Part shown: positions 43,124-52,999 of the stretch, piece by piece | Position numbering within the stretch: the stretch's first letter is position 1 | How the letters are laid out: the number at the start of each line of letters is the position of its first letter | Assembly (NCBI RefSeq): GCF_009707545.1 | Contig: NZ_WLYK01000002.1 | Location: 124,001-188,000, forward strand | DNA length: 64,000 nucleotides | Direction: 5' to 3' | Origin: Nakamurella alba | GTDB taxonomy: Bacteria; Actinomycetota; Actinomycetes; Mycobacteriales; Nakamurellaceae | Notes under the pieces: generated by a model | The model's input: the letters and a program-made list of their open reading frames with translations, nothing else | The model's database searches: none | Told to the model about the DNA's origin: nothing | Translations under genes and position numbers: made by a program

Positions 43124-44136
43124 CGCCCGCCACCCACCCGGAGCCGCGGATCCACCAACGACATCACCCCGTCCGCGATCGAGTTCGTCACCACATACAG
43201 GACTGCGGACAGCAGCACGAAGGCCTGCACCACGGCGAAGTCCTGCCGCTGGATGCCCTGCACCAGCACCTGGCCGATGCCCGGCCAGTTGAACACCTGC
43301 TCCACCAGCACCGAGCCGGTGATCATCGTCGCCAGGATCATCCCGGCGGACGAGATGGCCGGCAGCAGCGCGTTGTGCAGCACGTGCCGCCGGTGCGTCT
43401 GCCAGCGGGTGACGCCCTTGCTGCGCACCACGGTGACGAAAGCGGCCTTGGCCACGTCGTTCTGGTTCGCGGTGATCAGCCGGACCAGGAACGAGGCCGG
43501 GATGATCGCCAGGCAGAGCGCGGGCAGCAGCAGGTGCGCCATCGCGTCGGAGAACACCACGAACTGCCCGGACAGCAGCGCGTCGATGCTGTAGAGCCCG
43601 GTGATCTTCGGCGGCGGCTGCAGGAACGAGGTGAGCCGGCCGGAGGCGCCCGGCAGGATCCCCAGGCCGGAGGAGAACACCAGGATCAGCACCAGGGCGA
43701 CCCAGAACTGCGGGGTGCCCAGGCCGATCAGCGACAGGATCTTGGAGACGCCGGCGAAGATGCCCTTGCGGTAGCTGGACAGCGTGGCCAGGACCAGTGC
43801 GCCGATCACCGCGAAGATGAACGCCCACAGGGCCAGCTCCATGGTGGCGGGCAGCCGGTTGGCCATCACCTCGGTGACCTGGGCGCCGTTGCTGTAGCTG
43901 TAGCCCCAGTTCAGCGTCACGAAATCGCCGACGTACTTGAAGTACTGGGAGATCAGCGGCTGGTCCAGGCCCAGCTGCGAACGGATCGCGGTGAGCGTGT
44001 CCTCGGTGGCCAGCGAGCCGGCGATCAACCGGGCCGGGTCACCGGGCACCGCGCGGAGCACGACGAAGGAGACCACGGAGGCCAGGATCAGCGTCTGCAG
44101 GACGCCCAGGACGGTGCGGATCGGTCGGGCCGACAT
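43120..44136 (-). CDS. oligopeptide-type ABC permease (DppB-like)
   Basis: A 338-residue permease with six spans. It begins RTVLGVLQTLILASVVSFVVLRAVPGDPA, the typical DppB/OppB start. The EAA loop is RSKGVTRWQTHRRHVLHNALLPAIS, and the last span carries the family ending AVLYVVTNSIADGVMSLVDPRLR. It follows the DppC-like gene by 6 bases; in most dpp operons the B gene comes first, so the order here is C then B. Confidence 0.93.
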   Translation of the reverse strand: MSARPIRTVLGVLQTLILASVVSFVVLRAVPGDPARLIAGSLATEDTLTAIRSQLGLDQPLISQYFKYVGDFVTLNWGYSYSNGAQVTEVMANRLPATMELALWAFIFAVIGALVLATLSSYRKGIFAGVSKILSLIGLGTPQFWVALVLILVFSSGLGILPGASGRLTSFLQPPPKITGLYSIDALLSGQFVVFSDAMAHLLLPALCLAIIPASFLVRLITANQNDVAKAAFVTVVRSKGVTRWQTHRRHVLHNALLPAISSAGMILATMITGSVLVEQVFNWPGIGQVLVQGIQRQDFAVVQAFVLLSAVLYVVTNSIADGVMSLVDPRLRVGGGR

Positions 44137-44142
44137 GGGGGA

Positions 44143-45132
44143 TCACCCCTCCTTGACGAGTGCGGCGGCGGGTACTGCGGCGGCGGCCGGGACCTCGGCG
44201 GAGGCGTCTCCCGGTGCAGCGGTTCCGGCCGGGCCGGAAGGTCCTGTGGTCACGCCCGTCGACCCGGTGCCGGCAGGCCCGCTGCGGCGGCGGGCCTTGC
44301 GGGCGGCGCGGCGGGCGCGCAGGTCGGGCAGGCTGTCGGAGAGCAGGTTCACCGCGACAACGGTGACCAGCAGCGCGATCCCGGGGAACACGCCGATCCA
44401 CCACTGACCGGTGAGGGCGTTCTGCAGGCCGTCGGTGATCATCGCGCCCCACTCCGGGGTCGGCGGCTGCGCGCCCATGCCGATGAAGCTGAGGCCGGAC
44501 AGGATCAGGATGACGTTGCCGAAGTTGGCGGCCAGCTGCACCGAGAAGGTGGTGTTCAGGTACGGGACCACGTGCTTGACCGCGATCCGCGGGGTGGACA
44601 GCCCGATGGTGCGGGCGGCCTCGACGAACGGTTCGGTGGTGGCCCGGCGGGCCTCGGCCCGCAGCGTCCGGGCGAACACCGGGATCACCGTGATGGTGAT
44701 GCCGATCAGCGCGGTGACCAGGCCGGTGCCGAAGGCCATGGTGATGGCGAGTGCGAGCAGGAACGCGGGGAAGGCCATGATCGCGTCCAGCAGCCGCATC
44801 ACCGTGGTGTCCAGCCAGCGCGGCCCGAGCCCGCAGACCAGCGCGATGGCCAGGCCCAGCCCGCCGCCGATCGCGATCACCGACAGGCCGGACCCCAGCG
44901 CGATCGAGGTGCCGAAGGCGACCCGGGCGAACACGTCCCGGCCCTGGTTGTCGGTGCCGAACCAGTGGTCGGCGCCGGGCGGCAGCAGCACGGAGGCGAC
45001 GTTGACCTTGTTCGCCTGGTCCTCCAGGAACAGGCCGGCCACCGCCATCGCGACGATCACCAGCAGCAGCCCCAGGGCCACCCGCAACTGGACCGACGAT
45101 CCCGCGGACCCGCCCGCACGCTTCCGGCTCAT
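44143..45132 (-). CDS. oligopeptide-type ABC permease (DppC-like)
   Basis: A 329-residue permease. After the first span comes the DppC motif HWFGTDNQGRDVFARVAFG. The EAA loop is EAARTIGLSTPRIAVKHVVPYLN, and LSFIGMGAQPPTPEWGAM is the typical late loop. The C-terminal 45 residues are a Pro/Ala/Gly-rich tail not usual for the family. Its ATG overlaps the amidohydrolase stop (ATGA at 45129), tying transport to that enzyme. Confidence 0.93.
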   Translation of the reverse strand: MSRKRAGGSAGSSVQLRVALGLLLVIVAMAVAGLFLEDQANKVNVASVLLPPGADHWFGTDNQGRDVFARVAFGTSIALGSGLSVIAIGGGLGLAIALVCGLGPRWLDTTVMRLLDAIMAFPAFLLALAITMAFGTGLVTALIGITITVIPVFARTLRAEARRATTEPFVEAARTIGLSTPRIAVKHVVPYLNTTFSVQLAANFGNVILILSGLSFIGMGAQPPTPEWGAMITDGLQNALTGQWWIGVFPGIALLVTVVAVNLLSDSLPDLRARRAARKARRRSGPAGTGSTGVTTGPSGPAGTAAPGDASAEVPAAAAVPAAALVKEG

Positions 45133-46409
45133 CCGAGTGCCTCCTCCTCGCCGGACCCCGGCCCGGCGACGGTCCTGCCGCCGAGCACCACCAGGGTCGG
45201 CGCATTGTCCTTCAGCAGTTCGGGGTACGTCACCGGGTCGCCTCCCCAGGCCACCAGATCGGCGACCTTGCCCGGCTCGATGGTGCCGACCTCCGCGTCG
45301 ATGCCCAGGATCTCCGCATTGACCCGGGTGACGGTCTGGATGCCGGCGCTGCCGCCGAAGAGCCGGGCGTGCAGGGCCGGTTCCCAGGCCCGCAGGTCCT
45401 GGGTCTCGCCGACCAGATCGGCGCCGCCGCCCACCCGGACGCCCGCCTCGCGCAGCATGGTCATCGACTGCACGGTGAGATCCCGCAGCCGGGCGGCCTC
45501 CTCGCGGCGGGAGGCATCCAGGCCCCAGGTCTCCGGGTCGACCCGCAGCAGTTCCTGCATGGTCAGTGTGCCGATCACCGCGACGTCGTTCTCCACGATG
45601 GCCTCGAGGGTCTCGGCGTCGATGTGGCTGGCGTGCTCGATGCACCTCGCCCCGGCGCGCACGGCGCGCAGCAGGCCGCGCGGGGTGTGCGCGTGGGCGG
45701 TGACGTAGCTGTTGCGGTCCTCGGCGATCTCGACGGCGGCCCGGATCTCGTCGACCGAGAGCTGCGGGCAGTCCACCGGGTCGCCGTGCGAGAGCAGGCC
45801 GCCGGTGGCGAAGACCTTGAGCTGGGTGGCGCCGCGCCGGAACTGGTCGCGGGCCGCCTTGCGCATCTCGTCGACCCCGTCGACCAGCCGCATGGCCAGG
45901 GCCAGGCCGGTGGCGCCGGTCCCCGGGTTCGCGGCCTCGTCCGAGTAGTGGCCGCGCATGTCGCCGTGACCGCCGGTCTGGGACAGGATCTGGCCGCTGG
46001 GCAGCAGCCGCGGACCGGGCACCAGCCCGTCGGTGATGGCCTGCACCAGGCCGCCGTCCACCCCGCCGAGATCGCGCAGGGTGGTGAAGCCCTGGCGCAG
46101 CGAGGATTTCAGGATGGCGAAGATCGTCGCGGCCTGCACGGCCGGCGGCAGTGCCGCCTGGCCGTGCAGCCGCAGGATGCCGACGTGCGCGTGGGCGTCG
46201 ATGAACCCCGGCAGGAGTGTGCTGCCGGAGACGTCGGTCACCCGGGCCCCGTCGCGGCCGGCCCGGTCGGCCGGCCGCGACGAGGGGTCCACCGGTTCGA
46301 CGGCGGTGATCCGGCCGTCGGTCACCAGCACGTCCGCCCGCAGGCGGGCCGCGCCGGTGCCGTCGAAGACGTGCCCGCCGACGAACCAGTGCTGTGCTGC
46401 CACCGTCAC
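45129..46409 (-). CDS. metal-dependent amidohydrolase
   Basis: A 426-residue TIM-barrel amidohydrolase of the imidazolonepropionase/prolidase-like subgroup. LLPGFIDAHAHVG holds the first metal His pair and LKVFATGG the region of the bridging Lys. Strand ends VTAHAHTPRG and CIEHASHID supply further His, and GGGADLVG the final Asp. It may hydrolyse a C-N bond in a cyclic or acylated amino acid or peptide. It is coupled at both ends, GTGA with the binding protein and ATGA with DppC. Its position inside a transport operon makes it likely that the imported compound is its substrate. Confidence 0.88.
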   Translation of the reverse strand: MTVAAQHWFVGGHVFDGTGAARLRADVLVTDGRITAVEPVDPSSRPADRAGRDGARVTDVSGSTLLPGFIDAHAHVGILRLHGQAALPPAVQAATIFAILKSSLRQGFTTLRDLGGVDGGLVQAITDGLVPGPRLLPSGQILSQTGGHGDMRGHYSDEAANPGTGATGLALAMRLVDGVDEMRKAARDQFRRGATQLKVFATGGLLSHGDPVDCPQLSVDEIRAAVEIAEDRNSYVTAHAHTPRGLLRAVRAGARCIEHASHIDAETLEAIVENDVAVIGTLTMQELLRVDPETWGLDASRREEAARLRDLTVQSMTMLREAGVRVGGGADLVGETQDLRAWEPALHARLFGGSAGIQTVTRVNAEILGIDAEVGTIEPGKVADLVAWGGDPVTYPELLKDNAPTLVVLGGRTVAGPGSGEEEALG

Positions 46410-48052
46410 GCAGCTGCCTTCCAGGTCCGCATGTCGGTGTACTGGTTCCACAGGTACTCGGTGCCGGTCTTCATGACCACCGCGGTGGCGTCCAGGTAGA
46501 GGATCGCCTTGGGCGAGTCGGCCACCCAGTTCTTGGTCAGCTGGGCCAGGGCGGCGTCACGCTCGGCGTCGTCCTTGGCCGCGCGGACCTCCTTGAGCAG
46601 CACGTCGTTGCCCGGGACGCAGATGACACCGGTGTTGAAGGAGATCCCGCAGGCCTCGTCATAGGACAGGTAGTAGCCGGCGCTGAAGATCGCCGGGCCG
46701 TCCAGGCGGAGGGCGGCCTGGGTCTTCAGGCCGTAGACCTGGTCGCCCCAGGCACTCTCGGACAGCGGGTTGACCGTGACCTCGATGCCCAGCTCGCCGA
46801 GCGCGGACTGCAGGATGGTGGCGATGGAGGCCTGGGTGGCGTCACCGGAGATGGTGTCCAGGGTGACCGTGATCGGGGTGGTGACCCCGGCCTCGGCCAT
46901 CAGCGCCTTGGCCTTCTCCACGTCGTAGGTGCGCGGCGTCGAGTCGGCGGCGTCGTAGCCCGGCATGGTCGGCGGGACCGGGCCGTAGTACAGCTGGCCG
47001 TAGCCCTTGAGGACGTTGTTCAGGATGTCCTCGTACGGGATCGCGTAGGTGACGGCCTCGCGGACCTTCTCGTTGGTCCACGGCTCCTTGTCGTTCGGCA
47101 TCAGGAAGCCCATGTTCGCGGTCGCCGTGCTGGCCGCCACGGTGAAGCCCTCGGTGTCCTGCAGCGAGGCCGCCGAGTTCTTGGTCAGGCCCTGGACGAT
47201 GTCCAGCGAGCCGTTCTGCAGCTCCAGCAGCATGGCCGAGTCGGACTTGATCCAGTTGACGTTGATGACGTCCGAGGCCGGCGCCTCACCCTTGAAGTTC
47301 GGGTCCTTCTCCAGCACGGCCTTGGTGCCCGGCTCGTAGGAGGCCAGCCGGAACGGGCCGGAACCGGCGTCGTGCGAGGCCATCCACTCGTTCGGCGTGG
47401 CGTCGACGACGCCGCCGTTGGCCTCGACCAGGGTCGGGTCGACGATGGAGGCGGACGGGGTGGCCATCGCCAGCGGGAAGTTGGCGTCGACGAAGTTCAG
47501 GTCGAACTTCACCGTCGTCGGGTCGACGACGGTGATCTCCTTGATCAGCAGCGGATCCAGGTACAGGTCGTTGACGATGGCCTGGCCGCAGCCGGCGATG
47601 GAGTTGACCCGGTCGATCGAGTACTTGACCGCCTCGGCGTCCATCGGGGCGCCGCTGGGGAACTTCCAGTCCGACGGCAGGGTGAAGGTGTAGCTCAGGC
47701 CGTCCGCGCTGACCTCGTAGTCGGTCGCGAAGTAGGGCTCGACCTTGGTCGGGTCCTGCTCCTTGACGCCGTTCGCGTCGGTCCGCTCGCCGTACTGCAT
47801 CAGCTGGACGTACAGGCCCATGGTCAGCCGGACGTCGTCCAGCGTGCAGCCGGAGGCCGGGTCGAGGGTGGTGGTGGCGACCGAGAAGGCCACGTCGGTG
47901 GTGACCGGGCCGGCCGCCGCGGACGACGACCCACTGCCGGTGGCACCGCCGGCCGAGGTCTGGGTGGTCGGGGCGGTGGCGGTGCACGCCGAGGCGAGCA
48001 GCGCCAGGCCGGCGATCGCCGGCACTCCGAGCCGCCGGAAGGTGGAGCTCAT
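46406..48052 (-). CDS. oligopeptide-type solute-binding lipoprotein (SBP_bac_5)
   Basis: A 548-residue family 5 binding protein. The signal peptide ends in a lipobox-like LLASAC, so Cys23 is probably lipidated. A Ser/Gly/Ala linker follows. The fold signatures include YTFTLPSDWKFPSGAPMDAEAVKYSIDRV and EPWTNEKVREAVTYAIPYEDIL. Family members bind peptides, nickel or opine-like compounds; ligand identity needs structure. It begins 68 bases after hyuB and its stop overlaps the amidohydrolase start. Confidence 0.93.
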   Translation of the reverse strand: MSSTFRRLGVPAIAGLALLASACTATAPTTQTSAGGATGSGSSSAAAGPVTTDVAFSVATTTLDPASGCTLDDVRLTMGLYVQLMQYGERTDANGVKEQDPTKVEPYFATDYEVSADGLSYTFTLPSDWKFPSGAPMDAEAVKYSIDRVNSIAGCGQAIVNDLYLDPLLIKEITVVDPTTVKFDLNFVDANFPLAMATPSASIVDPTLVEANGGVVDATPNEWMASHDAGSGPFRLASYEPGTKAVLEKDPNFKGEAPASDVINVNWIKSDSAMLLELQNGSLDIVQGLTKNSAASLQDTEGFTVAASTATANMGFLMPNDKEPWTNEKVREAVTYAIPYEDILNNVLKGYGQLYYGPVPPTMPGYDAADSTPRTYDVEKAKALMAEAGVTTPITVTLDTISGDATQASIATILQSALGELGIEVTVNPLSESAWGDQVYGLKTQAALRLDGPAIFSAGYYLSYDEACGISFNTGVICVPGNDVLLKEVRAAKDDAERDAALAQLTKNWVADSPKAILYLDATAVVMKTGTEYLWNQYTDMRTWKAAA

Positions 48053-48120
48053 GCATGTCCTCCTGGAAAACGGTTCTGGTGAAAGGTTTCTCTGGGAACT
48101 GGCTGGCTGGTGCAGGTGGC

Positions 48121-49917
48121 TCAGACCGCCGCGCGCAGCGCGGTGGTCGCGGCCAGGTCGACGTCCCAGATGCCGGGCAGCGACCCGGCGGTCAGCACGA
48201 CCTTGTAGATCTCCGAGGCGTCGGCCAGGGTGACCCGCTCGTCGCGGACGTCGTCGGCCACCCGCTGCGGGTCCCGGTCCACCGGGTTGCCGTAACCGCC
48301 GCCACCACCGGTGGCCTGCCGGAGCACCGAGCCGACCGGCACCGGCCGGTCGACGATGCGCTCCGCGACCTTCTCGACAGTGCCGTCCGGGTGGATGAGC
48401 TCCACGTGGGTGGGCTTGGCGGTGACACCGCCGCGGACGCCGCGGGAGATCGGGTCCTTGGAGCTCTCGGACGCGGTCTTGACCATGGAATCGGCCTGCA
48501 GCACGTGCATGTCGCGGAACACGCCCGCGCCGCCGCGGAACTGACCGGCGCCGGAGGCCTCGGTGCGCAGCGAGAACTGGTTGCAGCGCACCGGGAACCG
48601 CATCTCCAGCACCTCGACCGGGGTGTTCGAGCAGTCCCCGTCGGTCACGAACATCATGCAGGCGCCGTCCTTGCCCGGGAAGGCACCGTGCCCGCCCTGC
48701 ACCGGCTCCGCGAAGACGTAGGCGCTCTCGGTGTCACCGGTGGTGGACATGACGTAGGTCGAGACCATCTGGTAGCCACCGGCGCGCACCCGCTGCGGGG
48801 CGACGTCGGCGAAGGCCAGCTGCATGGTCTCGATGACACCGGTCATCAGGTAGCCGTAGGAGTCGCACGGGGCCGGCTTGGCCGGGTTGACCATGGTCGG
48901 CCGGTCCGGCCAGACGATGTCGGCGAGCTCCAGGTGGGCCTGGTTCGCGGTGCCCAGCGGGTCGAGGACGCCCTTGAGCACCTCGGCGATGGTGGCCTTG
49001 GTGGCCTCGGCACCGGCGTTGATCGGGCCGGAGGACTGCTTGGTGGTGCCCTCGAAGCTGACCTGGACCCGGTCGCCCTTCACCGTGGTGGTGACGTGCA
49101 CCTCGGGCACCTCGTCGCGGTCGACACCGCTGAAGTCGAAGGTGAACGCCGACTTCATGGTGGTGTCCGGCATCGCGGCCAGCTCCCGGCGCAGCGCGCG
49201 CTCGGTGTTGGCGATGACGTACTCCATCAGCGTGGTGACCTCGGCGGCGCCGTAGCGGCGGCACAGCGCGACGACCCGCTCCGCGCCGGTCCGGGCGGTG
49301 GCGATCTGCGCGCGCAGGTCGCCCATGACGACATGCGGGACCCGCATGTTGTTCTCGATGAGGTCGAACATGTCCGGGTTCTCCTCGCCCCGGATCATCA
49401 GCCGCTGGTGGGTGAAGGCGATGCCCTCCTGGTAGATCTCGGTGGAATTCACCGTCCAGCCGCCCGGGCTCATGCCGGAGACGTCGGCCCAGTGGGCCAT
49501 GCTGCCGGTGAAGGCCACCAGCTCGCCCTCGAAGAACACCGGCATGTACACGGCGGTGTCGGAGATGTGGGTGCCGTTGAGGTACGGGCTGTTCACCACG
49601 AAGACGTCGCCGTCGTGGATGCGGTCCCGGCCCCACCACTGCAGGCCGGACTTCACCGAGGCCGGCAGCACGCCGGTGAACACCGGCAGGCCGGGTGCGT
49701 CCGCCCACAGGTCGCCGTTCGCGCCCATCACGCCGACGCCGAAGTCCTTGACGTCGAAGATCAGCGGGTTGTAGGCGCTGCGCACCAGGGTGGTGTTCAT
49801 CTCCACCGCGGCGGACTGCAGGGCGTTGCGGGTGATCTCGGCCTTGATGATGTCGATCGAGGGGTCGATGCCGTCGGAACCGGTGGCGGTGTCGGGCTTC
49901 TCGGAAACTGCGGTCAT
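48121..49917 (-). CDS. hyuB: hydantoinase B/oxoprolinase family subunit
   Basis: A 598-residue HyuB-type protein. IIKAEITRNALQSAAVEMNTTLVRSAYNPLI is the family start and NSPYLNGTHISDTAVYMPVF a conserved core. The end GGGGGYGNPVDRDP is the typical C-terminal motif. With HyuA it would perform ATP-dependent opening of a hydantoin, 5-oxoproline or related cyclic amide; acetophenone carboxylase-like chemistry is also known in the family. The ATG at 49917 is 2 bases from the hyuA stop. The substrate is undetermined. Confidence 0.92.
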   Translation of the reverse strand: MTAVSEKPDTATGSDGIDPSIDIIKAEITRNALQSAAVEMNTTLVRSAYNPLIFDVKDFGVGVMGANGDLWADAPGLPVFTGVLPASVKSGLQWWGRDRIHDGDVFVVNSPYLNGTHISDTAVYMPVFFEGELVAFTGSMAHWADVSGMSPGGWTVNSTEIYQEGIAFTHQRLMIRGEENPDMFDLIENNMRVPHVVMGDLRAQIATARTGAERVVALCRRYGAAEVTTLMEYVIANTERALRRELAAMPDTTMKSAFTFDFSGVDRDEVPEVHVTTTVKGDRVQVSFEGTTKQSSGPINAGAEATKATIAEVLKGVLDPLGTANQAHLELADIVWPDRPTMVNPAKPAPCDSYGYLMTGVIETMQLAFADVAPQRVRAGGYQMVSTYVMSTTGDTESAYVFAEPVQGGHGAFPGKDGACMMFVTDGDCSNTPVEVLEMRFPVRCNQFSLRTEASGAGQFRGGAGVFRDMHVLQADSMVKTASESSKDPISRGVRGGVTAKPTHVELIHPDGTVEKVAERIVDRPVPVGSVLRQATGGGGGYGNPVDRDPQRVADDVRDERVTLADASEIYKVVLTAGSLPGIWDVDLAATTALRAAV

Positions 49918-49919
49918 GG

Positions 49920-51986
49920 TCAGGCCTCCGTCCGGGTCAGGACCAGGTTGCCGAACTCGTCCAGGGCCGCGGTCCAGGTCGGCGGGACGATGACGGTGGT
50001 GGTCCACTCGTCGACGACACACGGGCCGGCGAGCCGGTCCGTCGCGGACATCTCGGTGCGCTCGTACACCGGCACCTCCTCGACCCAGCCGGTGGCCGGG
50101 AACCAGATCGGGCGGGTGGACACCGGTGTCGCGGCGCCGTCGGCGAACTTCCCGACGGTCTTCGGGCTGGTGACCGGGGCGACGGCGCGGCAGCGTGCGG
50201 TGACGATCTGCACCGGCGCGCCGGCCTCGCCGTGGCCGTAGCGCTGCTTGTGCCGGCCGGCGAAGGCGATCGGCAGCCCGGCGACGAGGTCATCGCCGGA
50301 TCCGGTCAGCCAGGCCGGGTCGACCGGGGTGGTGATGGTGTGGTCCTGGCCCAGGAAGCGGACGTCGGCCGAGTAGGCGACCTGCAGCGCGTCGCGCTCG
50401 AAACCGTAGGCGGCCAGAGCGTCCTGGGCCTCCTCGGCGAGCTTGGCGAAGCTCTCCCGGATGACCGGCAGCGATTCGGTGGCCACGTCCACCACCGAGG
50501 TCAGGGTGGCGTCCTCGCGGTAGTCGGCGGTGAGCATGCCCCAGGCGGAGAAGCCCGCCGCGGCCTGCGGCACCAGCACGGTGGTGACACCCAGTTCCTC
50601 GGCCACACCGGCGGCGAACAGTCCGCCACCGCCGCCGAAGGAGAGCATCGCGAACTCGCGCGGGTCCAGCCCGCGCTCGGTGGTGATGACCCGGATGGCG
50701 TTGGCCATGTTGGTCTGCGCGATGGTCAGGATGCCACCGGCCAGGTGGACCAGGTCGCGGTCCTCGCCGAGGTGCTTGGCGATCGCGGTCTCCGCCTTGG
50801 CGCGGTCCAGCTTCATCCGGCCGCCGAGGAAGCGGTCCGGATCGAGCAGGCCGAGCACGACCTGCGCGTCGGTGACGGTCGGCAGCTCGCCGCCGTTGCC
50901 GAACGCGGCCGGCCCGGGCGAGGCACCGGCCGACTCCGGGCCGACCCGCAGGCTGCCCGAGATGGCGTCGATGACGGCGATGGAGCCGCCGCCGGCACCG
51001 ACCGAGACGATGTCGATGACCGAGCCCATGACCGGGCGGCCGGCGATGTCGGTGTTGGACCGCTCGACGATCTCGCCGTCCTGGATGAGCGCGACGTCGT
51101 AGGTGGTGCCGCCGACGTCGGCGCAGACGATGTTGCGGTAGCCGGTGCGGTCGGACAGCGCGTGCGCGCCGATGACGCCGCCGGACGGGCCCGAGCCCAG
51201 GGTCTCCACCGGGCGGCCGCCGGCCGCGGCGATGGTCATGACGCCGCCGTTGGAGCGCATGAACGCGATGCCGTGCTCGTAGCCCTTCTCGCGGACCCGG
51301 GTGTCGATGGTCTTCGCGTAGGCGCCGAAGAGCGGCTGGGTGTAGGCGTTGATGACCGAGGTCGAGGTGCGCTCGTACTCGCGCCACTCGCGGACCAGCT
51401 CGCTGGAGACGGTGACCGACAGCTGCGGGTACTCGGCCCGGACCAGCTCGGCGATCGCGGCCTCGTGCGCGGTGTTGGCGTAGGAGTGCAGCAGGCAGAT
51501 CGCGACGGACTCGATGCCGTGGGCGACGAGGAACTCCATCTCGGAGCGCACCCCGGCCAGATCGAGCTCGGTGAGCACGGTGCCGTCGGCGGCGACCCGC
51601 TCGGTGACCTCGCGGCGCAGGTAGCGCGGCACCAGCGGCGGGGCCGGCTGGTAGCGCAGGTCGTAGATGTCCGGGCGACCGGCCCGGCCCAGCTCCAGCA
51701 CGTCGCGGAACCCGGCGGTGGTGAGCAGGCCGGTCTTCGCACCGCGCTCCTGCACCAGGGTGTTCAGCGCGACGGTGGTGCCGTGGATGAACATCGACAG
51801 CTCGGAGGTCTGCACCGGCAGCCGCTCCAGGCCGCGGACGAACTCGTCGACCAGGGCGGTCGCGGTGGCCGGCTGCTTGTCGATGACGACGGAACCGTCG
51901 GCCTCGTCGAGCAGGATGTAGTCGATGAACGTGCCACCGACGTCGACGGCCAGCCGGTGGCCCCCGTGGCGAGGCGAACTGCTCAC
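49920..51986 (-). CDS. hyuA: hydantoinase A/oxoprolinase family subunit
   Basis: A 688-residue HyuA-type protein of the ASKHA fold. The nucleotide loop is AVDVGGTFIDYILLDE (about 12-27) and the second phosphate loop is CADVGGTTYDVALI. GAGGGSIAVIDA and SFGGGGGLFAAGVAEELG are conserved in the family. The GTG at 51986 has AAGGGAG 9 bases upstream. It is the first gene of the hyuAB-transport run. Two dyads lie 85-120 bases upstream. Confidence 0.92.
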   Translation of the reverse strand: MSSSPRHGGHRLAVDVGGTFIDYILLDEADGSVVIDKQPATATALVDEFVRGLERLPVQTSELSMFIHGTTVALNTLVQERGAKTGLLTTAGFRDVLELGRAGRPDIYDLRYQPAPPLVPRYLRREVTERVAADGTVLTELDLAGVRSEMEFLVAHGIESVAICLLHSYANTAHEAAIAELVRAEYPQLSVTVSSELVREWREYERTSTSVINAYTQPLFGAYAKTIDTRVREKGYEHGIAFMRSNGGVMTIAAAGGRPVETLGSGPSGGVIGAHALSDRTGYRNIVCADVGGTTYDVALIQDGEIVERSNTDIAGRPVMGSVIDIVSVGAGGGSIAVIDAISGSLRVGPESAGASPGPAAFGNGGELPTVTDAQVVLGLLDPDRFLGGRMKLDRAKAETAIAKHLGEDRDLVHLAGGILTIAQTNMANAIRVITTERGLDPREFAMLSFGGGGGLFAAGVAEELGVTTVLVPQAAAGFSAWGMLTADYREDATLTSVVDVATESLPVIRESFAKLAEEAQDALAAYGFERDALQVAYSADVRFLGQDHTITTPVDPAWLTGSGDDLVAGLPIAFAGRHKQRYGHGEAGAPVQIVTARCRAVAPVTSPKTVGKFADGAATPVSTRPIWFPATGWVEEVPVYERTEMSATDRLAGPCVVDEWTTTVIVPPTWTAALDEFGNLVLTRTEA

Positions 51987-52310
51987 GCCTGTGTCTCCCT
52001 TCGCGGTGGACCTGGGTCGCAGGCCATCCGATGTGCGGTCCGTCGGACCGGTTGCCCGGCGGGGCTGAACACCTCCCGAGGGAGGTAGTGGGTAGAGCAT
52101 TACCCATCACCGATCACGCATCAAGCGGTGACGGGGAGATTTACCGATCGGAAACACTCTGGACCGATCCAGTTGCAGCGAGAATTTTGCCACGGCAAAG
52201 GATCTCGGAGCACGGACGGTGACGGACCGCCGCGCTCCGCTCACGGACGGTCAGGCAGCGCGGGTTCGGGGCCGGTCAGCGCAGGTCAGCGGCGGTGGGT
52301 GGGCCGCCGC
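51987..52310. promoter_or_regulatory. control region of the hyu-transport operon
   Basis: 324 bases between the GntR gene and hyuA. It holds the stem ACCTCCC-GA-GGGAGGT (52071-52086) directly followed by TGGGTA-N6-TACCCA (52089-52106). The latter has the form of an FCD-type GntR operator. The stretch around 52130-52210 is less GC-rich and may carry the promoter. I saw no gene here. Confidence 0.55.
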
Positions 52311-52985
52311 TCAGTCCTGCGGCTGGTCGCCGCTCCACTCCCCCAGCACGTGGTGCAGGTGGGCGGTCATCACGGCGGTGGTGGTGCCGGCGTCACCGCG
52401 CTTGAGTGCGCGGAGCAGGTCCAGGTGCTCCTCCGCGGAGCGGAGGATGTCGCCGGCCGCGCCGAACAGCCGGGTGCGGTCGCGGAGCAGCCCGACCACG
52501 TCCACCAGCTGGTGGTTTCCGAGCAGGCCGAGCAGGCCCAGGTGGAAGCGTCGGTCGGCGTCCAGGAAGGCCAGGACGTCACCCTCGCGGGCGGAATCCA
52601 GGATCTCCTGGGCGATCTCGCTGTACCGGTCGTAGGCGGCGAGCAGCTCGGGCCGCCCGGCCAGCCGGGACATGGCGGGCACCTCGAGCATCATCCGGAC
52701 CTCGAGCACGTCCTCGCGCTCCTGCCGGCTGAGGTTCACCACCACGAAGCCGCGGTTGCGCACCGCCTCCACCAGGCCCTGGTTCTGCAGCTCCAGCATG
52801 GCCTCGCGGACCGGGCTGTTGGACACCCCGAGCTCGTTGGCCAGCACCGTCACCGAGTAGATCGTCCCGGGGCGCAGCTCCCCGGTGACCAGTCGCTGCC
52901 GCAGCACGCTCAGCGCCTGGTCGCGCAGGCTCGTCCGGCCGAGTCGCACCAGCGACACCCCGTCGAGCGCCTCCGCTCCGGTCAT
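52311..52985 (-). CDS. GntR-family (FCD/FadR-type) transcriptional regulator
   Basis: A 224-residue regulator. The N-terminal winged helix (about 15-80) has SLRDQALSVLRQRLVTGELRPGTIYSVTVLANELGVSNSPVREAMLELQNQGLV. The C-terminal FCD ligand domain (about 90-215) shows DADRRFHLGLLGLLGNHQLV and a late HLHHVL, which together give the metal-binding Asp/His set. The ATG at 52985 has GGAGGA 5 bases upstream and is preferred to a GTG at 53003 that overlaps the previous stop. It probably controls its own operon and the hyu operon from the dyads at 55086 and 52071. Confidence 0.92.
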   Translation of the reverse strand: MTGAEALDGVSLVRLGRTSLRDQALSVLRQRLVTGELRPGTIYSVTVLANELGVSNSPVREAMLELQNQGLVEAVRNRGFVVVNLSRQEREDVLEVRMMLEVPAMSRLAGRPELLAAYDRYSEIAQEILDSAREGDVLAFLDADRRFHLGLLGLLGNHQLVDVVGLLRDRTRLFGAAGDILRSAEEHLDLLRALKRGDAGTTTAVMTAHLHHVLGEWSGDQPQD

Positions 52986-52999
52986 CGTTCCTCCAGCCG